NCBI GenBank assembly: GCA_009731375.1
Contig: BJOX01000228.1
Location: 48,643-90,236, forward strand
Length of the DNA stretch: 41,594 nucleotides
Reading direction: 5' to 3'
DNA from: Paulinella micropora
Lineage: Eukaryota; Cercozoa; Imbricatea; Euglyphida
Shown here: positions 1-8,157 of the stretch, one piece after another
Layout of the letters: the number at the start of each line of letters is the position of its first letter
How positions within the stretch are numbered: the stretch's first letter is position 1
The notes under the pieces: model-generated
The model's database searches: none
Told to the model about the DNA's origin: nothing
The model's input: only the letters and a program-made list of their open reading frames with translations
Made by a program: the position numbers and the translations under genes

Positions 1-53
<53 letters not shown>

Positions 54-211
54 GTGGCTTTCTCTCTCCCTCTCTCTTTCTTTTCTCTCTCTCTTTCTCT
101 CTCTCTCTCACTCTCTCTCTCACTCCTTCTCTCTCTCGCTCTTTCTCTTTCTCTCTCTGTCTCTCTCTCTCTCTGCCTCTCTCTCTCTCTCTCTCTCTGT
201 CTCTCTTTCTT

Positions 212-256
<45 letters not shown>

Positions 257-296
257 TTCTCTTTCTCTCTCTCTCGCTCTCTTTCTTTCTTTCTTT

Positions 297-352
<56 letters not shown>

Positions 353-362
353 GTTTTCCCTC
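1..362. repeat. (CT)n microsatellite / polypyrimidine tract
   Basis: Nearly pure C and T for about 350 bases with occasional TTTC interruptions. The long plus-strand frame through it encodes only Leu/Ser runs and is not a gene. It ends directly at a good 3' splice acceptor (CAG at 362-364), so it may serve as an exceptionally long polypyrimidine tract of an intron that starts outside the window. Confidence 0.9.
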
Positions 363-364
363 AG

Positions 365-473
365 GATGACGGTTGCTGAATTGGAGCCTTTTTTGGTCGG
401 AAATTATTTGCAGGGCAACGTGCACGGCTTGAATAGAGGATTTAATTTCGTAGCCCAAACTGCGATCAACCAG
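365..473 (+). CDS. candidate internal exon of an unrecognised gene
   Basis: A 109-nt open stretch is bounded by an acceptor (pyrimidine tract then CAG at 362-364) and a donor (CAG followed by GTAATT from 474). Read in the open frame it gives a compact, non-repetitive peptide beginning MTVAELEPFL and ending FVAQTAINQ, quite unlike the Leu/Ser junk before it. The exon ends on a codon boundary. I do not recognise the protein. The ATG at 366 could be an internal Met or a start. Composition and paired splice signals support an exon; there is no homology evidence. Confidence 0.45.
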
Positions 474-815
474 GTAATTGTCATATGCGATATAAACACA
501 ACCTTGGTTTGGAATGATGTATCCAATATTGGGTGTTTGGTATGTAGCTATGGCAAGTGTGTATAAGTATGTATGCATGCATGTTTTCTTTTGTTAGATG
601 AACGTGAAAGGTAAGCTGGATGGGGAATGGGTTTATCAAGAGGCTAAAGGAAAAGGAAGGGTGCGAAGGTTTTTCTTTTCTCTCTCTCTCTATCTCTCTC
701 TCTCTCTCTCTTTCTCTCTGTCTCATCTTCTGTATATGTCTGTGTGTGTGTAGATGTGCGTGAACGTGTAGTGTAGTGCTTCTGTGTTTGTGTGTGTTTG
801 TGTGTTTGTGTGTGT

Positions 816-849
<34 letters not shown>

Positions 850-989
850 TGATGTGTGTTTATCAGTATGATGGTGCTTCTGTGTGTGCACACACACACA
901 CACTCAAACACACACACACACACACACACTGTCTCTCTCTCTCTCTCTTCCTCTCTCTCTCTCTTCTTTTGCTTTCTCTGTCGTTGCAG
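474..989 (+). other. candidate intron filled with microsatellites
   Basis: Runs from the GTAATT donor at 474 to a strong acceptor (pyrimidine-rich tract ending TCGTTGCAG at 989). Inside are (CT)n near 680-720, (GT)n near 740-850, (CA)n near 890-930 and (CT)n near 931-975. Downstream of 989 a frame stays open to a TGA ending at 1112 and could be a terminal exon, but its composition (Cys/Phe/Leu-rich) is not convincing, so I do not call it separately. Confidence 0.35.
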
Positions 990-1119
990 GATTTACGACC
1001 CGCCCACTTGTTCTCATTAACTTGTTTTTTAACATTCGTCATATGTAAAATGCTAAAATGTGGGACTTGTTGTTGTTTGCTGTTTCTATCAATGTGTATT
1101 TTTTTCATTTGAAAGCCCT

Positions 1120-2205
1120 TTACATTTTCAATGCTGCCGCCTTTATCCATCTTATCATATATATCATAGTTAGCTGATGAGCATCTAAGCCTTTACCCCT
1201 AAAATGGAAGTATCTTTTAACACCGTTTTCAGCAGTTTCTATATGAACACCCTTTGATATGTGTTTGAGGTCGTCTTTCGTCATACCAGCTGTGAAAGCA
1301 TCTTTCGTCGTAAATTCTAACATATACAATTTTGGTGCTATCCACACACCTTTTATTATCTTACAACCATCGCCTAAGTCATCGCTGATACCGCCAAGTT
1401 TCTTATTACCCATATTCTTGATATATCTCGCACATCTCGTGTGGATTTGTAAGCTATCTGTGTCGGTGTAGTAAAAATCATCTTCAATGGTTCCGTTCGG
1501 GTTGGCTTCCTTAATATACTTAAACATAATACGACGGCTGTATGATAGTATGAATGCTCCATAGTGTGAAGGTTTGGTTATGCTACTTTCTAATAAGATT
1601 GGATTGCGAGGTAAGCCTGATACGTGCCATAAATCTTTTCCTTGTTGGTCTGTAAATTTAACAATGTCAGTTATTTGATTACTATTCCAGAATTTCCAGT
1701 ATTCTTCATTAGTTTGTATATATGTTGTAATAGATGGTATAGGTCTCTGTATCATCTTACCGTATAGACTATTCATAAACAGCTTGGCGAGCAGATATTG
1801 CGGGCTACCTTTCTCCGCATTTTCCTTCGCTTTGAACATATCGTCTATGTATTGTTTGAAAACACATTCAGATTTTACAGTGTAGTATCCTTTATGAATG
1901 CGGACTTCATAACCTTCGGCTACCATATCCTCAATATCTACACTCGTCAGCCATTGGTCGTTCATATCCGCCAGTCTCCATTTAAGAGAGCCCATATGGT
2001 CCCGTTGTCCAATTCTGGAATGTAATATATTTTTTGGAGAAATGTAGTCAAGGTTGTAAATACCGATTTGAAGGTTTCGCGGGTCAAATGGTCCGATTGT
2101 TTCCAGTATATCGCCCACCATAAAAGCTAATAACATCGCGGTTGGATACAAAGATACGACATCCGCATCTACGAGGTAGTCAATTATTTCGTCGAAGGTT
2201 ATCTG
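1120..2205 (-). CDS. protein-primed family B DNA polymerase, C-terminal palm/thumb part (fragment 3)
   Basis: Carries the polymerase core of a family B DNA polymerase. The SLYP part of motif A lies just before the first Met of the open frame (around 2150-2170). Motif B is NSLYGK (residues 127-132 counting from the Met at 2151). Motif C is YTDTDS (about 228-233), and a KLY motif lies at about 273-275. These are the hallmarks of the protein-primed branch (Polintons/Mavericks, virophages, adenoviruses, linear plasmids). The stop is TAA at 1120-1122. The frame joins the upstream exonuclease fragment only through a frameshift at an 8-bp T run (2206-2213 on the plus strand). It is probably a relic, although a sequencing error in the homopolymer is possible. 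Confidence 0.85.
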   Translation of the reverse strand, partial: QITFDEIIDYLVDADVVSLYPTAMLLAFMVGDILETIGPFDPRNLQIGIYNLDYISPKNILHSRIGQRDHMGSLKWRLADMNDQWLTSVDIEDMVAEGYEVRIHKGYYTVKSECVFKQYIDDMFKAKENAEKGSPQYLLAKLFMNSLYGKMIQRPIPSITTYIQTNEEYWKFWNSNQITDIVKFTDQQGKDLWHVSGLPRNPILLESSITKPSHYGAFILSYSRRIMFKYIKEANPNGTIEDDFYYTDTDSLQIHTRCARYIKNMGNKKLGGISDDLGDGCKIIKGVWIAPKLYMLEFTTKDAFTAGMTKDDLKHISKGVHIETAENGVKRYFHFRGKGLDAHQLTMIYMIRWIKAAALKM

Positions 2206-2854
2206 TTTTTTTTAGGTATCTTTCATACTGCTTAGAAATGAACCGCCTCTTAGATGGGTAAGTCCTTCCTCCGATAATGGCTTTTCTAAATGCTCTTTCC
2301 TGCTCCACCGTTGGAAGTCTCACCTCATATTTACCATCCACATATTTCTTCCATATGTTAAAAGCGAGACTTGAAGTTGAGATGTATGAAGTTAGATTGA
2401 CCTTATGAGCTGTAAATATCGTCGTGTTTAATTTATCGTATAATTCCTTCAAACCCATAACATCATTCCTTAGATAAGCCAAACAGTCTTGCTTCATCTT
2501 TTCTTCCCTATCTTCCCATCTGCGGGCTTGCTCGTGGTCAAAGTCTCCTTTTAGGATTTCGCACCCCATACTTTCAAGATTTGCTTTAAGACTTCCTTGT
2601 GTATGCTTACACATATCCCACATCTTAACATTTTCAAACTCTAAGCAGATAATAGAGCCGTTATTGATTTTTGACGACTTAATCTTAATACCCCTTTTAA
2701 TTAATTCTTGGTGTATGAAGTAGTGGTCAAAGTTCGCCCCGTTAAAACCATTCACATATAGAACGGGCGGTTTGTCTTTTTTATCTTTCGGCACCCATCC
2801 TGCTTTTGCCTTCTCGCCTCGTTTAATTAATTCATCACGAATTGACTGATACAA
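2180..2854 (-). CDS. protein-primed family B DNA polymerase, exonuclease part (fragment 2)
   Basis: A 224-residue open frame containing the second and third 3'-5' exonuclease motifs. ExoII is GFNGANFDHY (about residues 36-45, catalytic Asp near 43) and ExoIII is YLRNDVMGL (about 127-135, Asp near 131). An IIGGRTYPS stretch follows, resembling the YxGG-type motif that links exonuclease and polymerase domains in protein-primed enzymes. It lies in a different frame from the fragments on either side. The apparent Met start is internal to the gene: the upstream fragment ends within the same sequence at 2827-2854. The product would proofread during replication of a viral or transposon genome. Confidence 0.85.
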   Translation of the reverse strand: MYQSIRDELIKRGEKAKAGWVPKDKKDKPPVLYVNGFNGANFDHYFIHQELIKRGIKIKSSKINNGSIICLEFENVKMWDMCKHTQGSLKANLESMGCEILKGDFDHEQARRWEDREEKMKQDCLAYLRNDVMGLKELYDKLNTTIFTAHKVNLTSYISTSSLAFNIWKKYVDGKYEVRLPTVEQERAFRKAIIGGRTYPSKRRFISKQYERYLKKTDNLRRNN

Positions 2855-4065
2855 TCTTTACCAGCTATGTATTTGAAACCCTCAGACCCCTGAGTATATC
2901 CGACTATGTAGCAGTCGTGGATATCGTAGCCTACCGCGATGGTTGTATTTCTAAATGTTTCCAAATCGTAATGGAGAACTTGGTCGTTATTTATTTTTTC
3001 TTCTGTGTGTAGTTTAGTTATTAAGTGTCTTTTACCATTCTTCTTCAATCTAATATCCGCAAATTTTTTCCTGTTGAGATTACATTTATGTTTGTTCAAA
3101 TATAACTTTAAGCAGTCTTCGCACCTCTTCTTGAATTGCTTAACCAATCCGTAATGGTTATTCTCCAAAAAGATTAGTTTGTCGGGTTCCTGCCCTTCTT
3201 CATTTGTGCTGACTGTTTCTTTCATAATGTGGTCCGTTATTTCGTATGTTTTCCCTTCCTTCGCATATTTTTTCAATATTTGGACTGCTATTGAAAATGG
3301 TATGGGGGAGTTTGGCGGAAGGTTGAATTCTGCTCTTACAATATTACAGCGATTCTGGTTTATTTGATGAATATCTAGTATATCCTTACATAAGAAGAAT
3401 AAGCAGTTGTTATTTTTGCTTGGCGGAGATATCTTTCTACCTTCTTCAACCTTCTCCCTCTTTTCGGTTTTTCCTTCATAGCATCCTCCACCGTTTTCTT
3501 GAACTATGGTTATTTCCACATATCTTATGTTTCTTTCATATCCTCTATCGCTGGCTTCAATATTGTTTATGTTGAACTCGTTCAGAGCATCCATAAACAT
3601 AGTATCGTATTGGCGAAGTTGAAATGAATTAAAACTTTTCTTTTTTAGATAGTGGTCGTATCGCTCATTAGCAGGAGCGGTGGAGTATGTTATAGATATA
3701 TTGACATCCGCATTACTCGTCATCCCTTCCCTTCTGGCATATCTTATAGCGGGTATCAATACCTTCTCTTCCAAGGTGTCCGTATCGTAGAAGCTTATAT
3801 CTAAGTCCCTAAATTTGAATGTGAGAGAGTTCAGCTGGTTATCCCTTCTAACTTCGTAATCGTTTGCTCTAAACTCTCGCCTCTTCGCTTCCCTAGTCTT
3901 AGCCTCGCGGAGATTTACCCTTGTATTACTACGAATGTTAGATAAAAGGTCCTGGCGGTTTCTTTTATCTTTCGTTTCAACCCTTCTCAGCTTAGCCTTC
4001 GCCTGTAATACTAGTTCCACATTCTTCTTGTTCGGTCTAGGGGGTAGAGGTGGCTTGTATGACAT
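2827..4065 (-). CDS. protein-primed family B DNA polymerase, N-terminal part with ExoI (fragment 1)
   Basis: A 412-codon frame starting at an ATG (4063-4065) in AT-rich upstream DNA. The first 300 residues are lysine-rich and not recognisable by motif. A cysteine/histidine cluster (C315, C318, H326, C328) looks like the small metal-binding site found before the exonuclease domain in Polinton-type polymerases. ExoI is HYDLETF (about 365-371, catalytic DxE at 367-369). The frame stops shortly after, at 2827, and the gene continues in the frame of fragment 2. The three pieces in order (ExoI, ExoII/ExoIII, polymerase motifs A/B/C) make one polymerase gene of about 1,000 codons with two frame breaks. 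Confidence 0.85.
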   Translation of the reverse strand: MSYKPPLPPRPNKKNVELVLQAKAKLRRVETKDKRNRQDLLSNIRSNTRVNLREAKTREAKRREFRANDYEVRRDNQLNSLTFKFRDLDISFYDTDTLEEKVLIPAIRYARREGMTSNADVNISITYSTAPANERYDHYLKKKSFNSFQLRQYDTMFMDALNEFNINNIEASDRGYERNIRYVEITIVQENGGGCYEGKTEKREKVEEGRKISPPSKNNNCLFFLCKDILDIHQINQNRCNIVRAEFNLPPNSPIPFSIAVQILKKYAKEGKTYEITDHIMKETVSTNEEGQEPDKLIFLENNHYGLVKQFKKRCEDCLKLYLNKHKCNLNRKKFADIRLKKNGKRHLITKLHTEEKINNDQVLHYDLETFRNTTIAVGYDIHDCYIVGYTQGSEGFKYIAGKDCISQFVMN

Positions 4066-4195
4066 TGTATATTATGGAATAGATTTTTTGGTTTGGAATT
4101 AATCCCAATGATTTATATTATGGTTGTGCTATTTGTTTAGATGATAATTATATTAATGAAAAAAAAATTATTGGAAAAAAATAATTAATTACAAT
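4066..4195. promoter_or_regulatory. AT-rich gap upstream of the polymerase gene
   Basis: About 130 bp separates the polymerase ATG (4065) from the small ORF upstream. It is strongly A/T-rich with poly-A/T runs. An A-rich stretch containing TCTA lies about 25-30 nt before the ATG on the minus strand. Virophage and CroV late promoters use an AT-embedded TCTA, so the resemblance is suggestive but weak. Confidence 0.25.
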
Positions 4196-4219
4196 CTTAC
4201 GATTGTATAATCGTATAAG
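4191..4219 (-). terminator. hairpin-forming inverted repeats just after the 86-aa ORF
   Basis: Two overlapping inverted repeats lie right behind the stop of the 86-aa minus-strand ORF. One is a perfect 6-bp repeat (acaatc / gattgt, 4-nt loop, 4191-4206). The other is a longer imperfect one (cttacgatt / aatcgtataag, 4196-4219). Mimiviruses and virophages end and polyadenylate transcripts at such hairpins, and the placement fits. The function is inferred. Confidence 0.4.
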
Positions 4220-4224
4220 AGTAA

Positions 4225-4485
4225 TTATTTTTGCCGTATTTCAACTTCTACAACACTTTCCATTTTTTGTTTCTTTTTCATAGCATATTGCTCCTTCCTT
4301 TTCGCCGATATTGCTTCTTTATTCCTTTCATAATATGAAACACCTGCCTTTCTATACATTTCTGGGTTTTTTAAGACATATCTTCTTGAAGCCTCGTAAT
4401 GAGCTTTTTTCTTTTCTTCATCAGATGTATATTTAGTAGGTCGCCCTAACTTTACAGAGCCGACTGGTCCGCTTTGAGATGGCAT
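4225..4485 (-). CDS. small basic protein, hypothetical (virus-like region)
   Basis: An 86-residue, Lys/Arg/Glu-rich ORF with an ATG at 4485, directly upstream of the polymerase gene on the same strand. It contains a GRPTKY stretch (about 14-19) reminiscent of an AT-hook-like GRP core, followed by charged, tyrosine-containing repeats (KNPEMYRKAG, YYERNKEAISAKRKEQY). Similar K/R/Y-rich segments occur in many large DNA virus and Polinton-like virus proteins. There is no recognisable enzyme motif. A DNA-binding role is possible but not shown. AT content matches the polymerase gene and differs from the GC-richer host gene at 33.5-35.8 kb. Confidence 0.5.
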   Translation of the reverse strand: MPSQSGPVGSVKLGRPTKYTSDEEKKKAHYEASRRYVLKNPEMYRKAGVSYYERNKEAISAKRKEQYAMKKKQKMESVVEVEIRQK

Positions 4486-5279
4486 AGAACCTTTTGAAAA
4501 AGCTTCACCAAAACTCTATATGTATATTGTTATATAATAATAATCATAATTATATAAATTGAAAATTAATTCTTATTGTTTCACTTGAATTGTTATATCC
4601 ATCAGAGAACCAATGTCAACTTGAGCTCAACTAGCTCAACTCCATTACGACAAAAAAAAAGTTAATGACTTAGGAATCTGTGATCGAGAAATCTAGCAGA
4701 AGTGCAATAGTAATACGCTTAAAGTGTAATTTGCTGTTCGGTGGTCAAATATGAATTATGCTTGTGATTTCATTAAAATTTCATTAATATTTTTAGTTAT
4801 TTTATTAATACTTTAATTTAATTATTTTGTTTGAGATGAAAACACTATTTCTAAATCAAAGTTATTTGTTCTTGATCTTGTGTTTAGTTAAAGTTTTTTA
4901 CGCAAACACTGTTTTAATACAATATTTGCCTTGTGTTTTAACTACAAAAATCAAGTTGAAATGTCAAAAGTTATTGTTTGTATTAATATAATTAATCATT
5001 ATAACCACCAATTCGGACAAACAGGATAGGCTTGGTTTTTACCAAATTTCAGCCTATTTTGACTATTTTTGCAAGGTATTGAAATCAACAGAAATCATCA
5101 CGATTTCATGAATACTAATGTTTTTATGTATTAAAAACTAGTTTTCCATTCATTTTGAGTGTCTATACTTGACTTAGTGTTTATTAAGTAACATAACCTG
5201 AAATCCGTCCGATTTCTTCCAAAATTTTTACTGAAGTCCAAATTTTATCTGTCAAAATGCGCAACGGTGGCAAATCTGC
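4486..5279. other. AT-rich non-coding stretch
   Basis: No open frame of note on either strand, no RNA gene and no clear terminal inverted repeat. AT content is similar to the virus-like ORFs, so it may be the remaining non-coding part of that insertion. Confidence 0.6.
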
Positions 5280-5935
5280 TTTTCTATTTTGTTTTAAGAG
5301 TAAAATAAGAGTAAAAATTAATTATATTTAGTTTTGACTTTGGTTTATTGACTTAGCGGCGATCGCTCGACACCCGACCCCCGGGGGGGGGGGAGGGGAG
5401 GGAATGTGGCTGCAGATGAGCGGGACGAGTGTGTAATGCGCTCATGCGTATTTCTGCTAAGCAGCTGCAAACAATTGCGTCACAAAATAAAGAAACATAA
5501 TATAAAACATTTTATGAACATAAAGAAACATAATATAAAACATTTTATGAACAACTGACCACCGACAGCAGTAAGAGGGGGGGGGGGGGTGTTGCTCTCA
5601 AAAATGCAACTGTCACAACAGCTGAAAATGTGGTTTTGTATTTAGTTGTAAGAGTAAAGCAAGATAAATAATGAATTCTATTTATTTTTGACTTTAGTTC
5701 GTTGACTTAGCGGCGCGGCGCGACAGCTTGACACCCGACCAACCGGGTGGGCGGGGCTTGGACGTGGCGACAGGCTGGCGGGACGATGACGCGTATTTGC
5801 GGCAAGCCGCTGCAGTCGATTGCATCACAAAAGGGAAAAGCAAAATGAAAACATGTTGAATGAACACTAGCAGCAGGATTGTCAATGCACACCCGGGGCC
5901 CGACCACCGACAGCCCCCCCCCCCCCCCCCCCCCC
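5280..5935. repeat. diverged tandem duplication (period about 360 bp) with G/C runs
   Basis: Two copies share the same order of landmarks: TTTGACTTTnGTTnnTTGACTTAGCGGCG, then a CACCCGACC box, a G/C-rich segment, GCGTATTTnnGnnAAGC, GCTGCA, ATTGCnTCACAAA, an AAAACAT/TGAA segment, then CGACCACCGACAGC-like sequence and a run of G or C. Copy 1 begins near 5325 and copy 2 near 5690. Poly-G or poly-C runs lie at 5383-5392, 5578-5589 and 5914-5934. Confidence 0.7.
5488..5553 (+). repeat. 33-bp direct repeat, two perfect tandem copies
   Basis: The 33-bp unit beginning TAAAGAAACATAATAT occurs at 5488-5520 and again at 5521-5553 without a mismatch. It lies inside the first copy of the larger duplication and is absent from the second, so it arose afterwards. 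Confidence 0.9.
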
Positions 5936-5989
5936 ACCCCCGGGAGGAAGGTAATGAGGGGGTGAAGTGAGAGATATAACCTTTGATTT

Positions 5990-6331
5990 TCAAAGACGTG
6001 CTGCACGGCGTTCTAGTTCTTTTAGCTGCCTAAACTGTCTACCATAGTTTCTTCTAACACAAGCTCTGACTTCTGCAGAGTCAATTGAAAAGTCTGATTC
6101 TGAACTTGTGTCTGAATCTTTCATCACACGACGCTTTTTTCTGTTGCTGCTTTCTTCTATGTCTCCATCATCATCATCATCATCTTCTTCTTCTTCTTCT
6201 TGCTCAGCTACAGCTGCTTGTTCTTGCTCCTTCTGTTCTCCACACTCTTGTTGTTGCTGTTCTTCTTCTTCTTCTTCTTCTTCTTCTTCTTCTTCTTCTT
6301 CTTCCTCCTCCTCTTCTTCTTCTTCTTCTTC
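5990..6331 (-). pseudogene. C-terminal fragment of an acidic/basic nuclear-type protein, 5' end lost
   Basis: Reading the minus strand from 6331 gives 113 residues without a stop: a poly-Glu run, QQQQECGEQKEQEQ, a Glu/Asp run, then GDIEESSNRKKRRVMKDSD, a Ser/Asp segment and a basic amphipathic tail ending ELERRAARL before TGA at 5990-5992. NRKKRRV is a good monopartite nuclear localisation signal. There is no Met start. The Glu run meets TAA (6332-6334) exactly where a retrotransposon LTR begins, so the upstream part of the gene is missing. The (CTT)n array on the plus strand is the Glu-coding stretch. I do not recognise the family. Confidence 0.5.
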
Positions 6332-6333
6332 TT

Positions 6334-6772
6334 AGATTGTGATGTTGAATGGTCTCCAGTTCTCAAACGGTCAGAATTGTATAAACTCGAGTTAACAGTA
6401 ACCTAACGGATGGGGTTGGGTTGCTTGACTTGAAAAGAATGGTTTTGCAAAGTCAAAGTGACTGGGAACGGGATGTATTAGACAAAATTAAATATTGTGC
6501 GTTTTCCCGGTTTCCTCCGGTTTGGCGTAATTTACCGTCACATGCGTGTTTGCGGTAAATTTTAGGGAAAAGATGATATGGGGAAAAAGGCAATAGTTAA
6601 TCTTTTCTGAGTAAATTTTTGAATTAATCGTTTGAAATCATTTATGAACGGAATCGAAAACTAGTTAGTGAAGTCGAAACGTCGTGCAGAGGAGAATCTA
6701 ACGAGACGGTCAAAAACGGTGAATTGTCAACGGTTTATGTTTTGGCCGGTCGTTAAAGTGCTCAGTCTGATA
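6334..6772 (-). mobile_element. truncated solo LTR of the element 1 family
   Basis: Matches element 1 LTR positions 7676-8114 along its length (shared blocks GATTGTGATGTTGAATGG, GGTCTCCAGTTCTCAAACGG, GAAGTCGAAACGTCGTGC, and the terminal GTGCTCAGTCTGATA) but with more substitutions than between the two LTRs of element 1. The first 200 bp or so of the LTR (plus-strand order) are missing and replaced by the (CTT)n coding fragment. No polypurine tract follows at 6773, so this is a solo or truncated LTR and not the end of an internal region. Confidence 0.85.
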
Positions 6773-7389
6773 CTATATTTATTAATGTACTCGTCCGGAA
6801 AATCTGCACAATTTTTGCCAGCCAGCCGAAATGTTAACGTTAACTTTTTTGAATTACACTATTAATAATTCGAATTCCGGCAGTGTGTTAATTCGAATCT
6901 CATCATGCCGGCTGACTTTGGCACTTGAATGTTCTCGGCTGTATGTATTAATATTTATTAATATGTTAATAATATTCATAGTGACGGTATAGTACTGTGA
7001 ACATTCAGTGTCAAGTCAGTGGCAAACTAGTGATCCAACTTTGACTCATGATCTCATCGTTCTCCGTCAATCTCAGTGATACGACAAATCTGGAGCCAGC
7101 CGCTGGCATTGTAAAGCCGCCTTAGGACAACTGAGAGCTTTCCAACTGTGCCACGGTGCGCTGCCATTTCAGTACTACGAGTCTCAAATCATGATACTCA
7201 GACTTACTGTGATATAATATATATTGATTAAGAAACATCATTGAAGATCAAAGTTTGAACTTGATGTGACTGAAGTTTGCCAGTTAAATATCCACAGTGA
7301 CTCATTATATTAATACTGATATTAATATTATACTTAACTGAAGCTTGAAAAAAAATATTTTCAAGAACAGTTATTTAATAACGGAGGTC

Positions 7390-7390
<1 letters not shown>
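6773..7390. other. AT-rich spacer, no gene seen
   Basis: No meaningful ORF. It contains several short A/T palindromes (ATTAATATTTATTAAT near 6948-6965) and two nearby ATTCGAAT boxes (about 6869 and 6891). The only structured candidate is the tRNA-like stretch listed separately. Confidence 0.6.
7082..7172 (-). ncRNA. tRNA-like / SINE-like promoter stretch (weak)
   Basis: On the minus strand a good RNA polymerase III A box (TGGCACAGTTGG, about 7144-7155) is followed about 50 nt later by a weak B box (GGCTGGCTCC). Spacing suits a tRNA or a tRNA-derived SINE, but I could not fold a convincing cloverleaf. A degenerate SINE head is the likeliest reading. Confidence 0.25.

Positions 7391-7471
<81 letters not shown>
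7391..7471. repeat. (TA)n(TG)n microsatellite at the left edge of element 1
   Basis: About 50 bp of TA is followed by about 30 bp of TG, running directly into the LTR that begins TGTGAG. The opposite flank of element 1 (32126 onward) is also (TA)n, so the element probably inserted into a TA tract and the TG run may have grown from the LTR's first bases. Confidence 0.85.
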
Positions 7472-7477
<6 letters not shown>

Positions 7478-8114
7478 TTGCCATGTACTCTCGGTTTCAA
7501 GTCTAGCTGATACAACGAACTCTTAAAGAACACTATGGCTGCATTGAGTAACTGACTCTATGGGAGCAGGTGAAAGTACCAGTAAATATCAGAACGGTCA
7601 ACTTCGTTTATTTACGTAATTTCGAACTCGGTTGCAGGCTTGGGTTGCAACTTACGATCGGTAGTGATATTACGTAGATTGTGATGTTGAATGGTCTCCA
7701 GTTCTCAAACGGTTAGAATTGTCTTCTTCAAGTTATACAGTCACCTAACGGGTAGGGTTGGGGGTTTCTGACTTGAATGTTCTGGGTTTGCAAAGTCAAA
7801 ATGACTGGCAACTGGAAGTATTAGACAAATTAAATATTGTGCGTTTTCCGGGTTTCCTCCGGTTTGACGTAATTTACCATCACGTGCGTGTTTGCGGTAA
7901 ATGTGAGGAAAAGGATGATATGGGGGAAAAGGCAATAGTTAATCTTTTCTGAGAAAATCTTTGGATTAGTCGTTTGGAATCATTTCTGAACGGAATCGAA
8001 AACTAGTTAGTGAAGTCGAAACGTCGTGCAGAGGAGAATCTAACGAGAGGGTCAAAAACGGTGAATTGTCAACGGTGTATGTTTTGGCCGGTCGTTAAGG
8101 TGCTCAGTCTGATA
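7472..8114 (-). mobile_element. element 1, 3' LTR
   Basis: About 643 bp, near-identical to 17705-18337 (about six differences seen in the first 200 bp). In plus orientation it runs from TGTGAG to CTGATA. In element orientation it therefore starts TATCAG and ends CACA. An AATAAA signal for minus-strand transcripts lies at 7607-7612, about 135 nt from the 3' edge. Element 2's LTRs have the same signal at the same distance, which supports the orientation. Confidence 0.88.
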
Positions 8115-8157
8115 GCTCCCCCCCCCCCCCCGCCCTAACGGTTGGGTNNNNNNNNNN
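8115..8157 (-). other. polypurine tract of element 1 (poly-G) next to an assembly gap
   Basis: Directly inside the 3' LTR the minus strand reads a run of 14 G followed by AGC and then the LTR. This is where a polypurine tract belongs, and element 2 has the same GC(T)C...C arrangement. A 10-N gap follows at 8148-8157. A CCTAACGGTTG(G/A)G box occurs on both sides of the gap, so sequence may be missing or duplicated there. Confidence 0.6.

Noticed and set aside
54-350. Long Leu/Ser frame through (CT)n
   Set aside because: Pure translation of a microsatellite; only the exon-like part after 364 has normal composition.
6085-6342. Plus-strand Ser/Leu/Phe ORFs over the CTT array
   Set aside because: They are antisense to the Glu-coding frame, which alone continues into normal protein sequence.
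7472-8114. A target-site duplication for element 1
   Set aside because: Both flanks are low-complexity (TG/TA), so any match of 4-5 bp would be meaningless.
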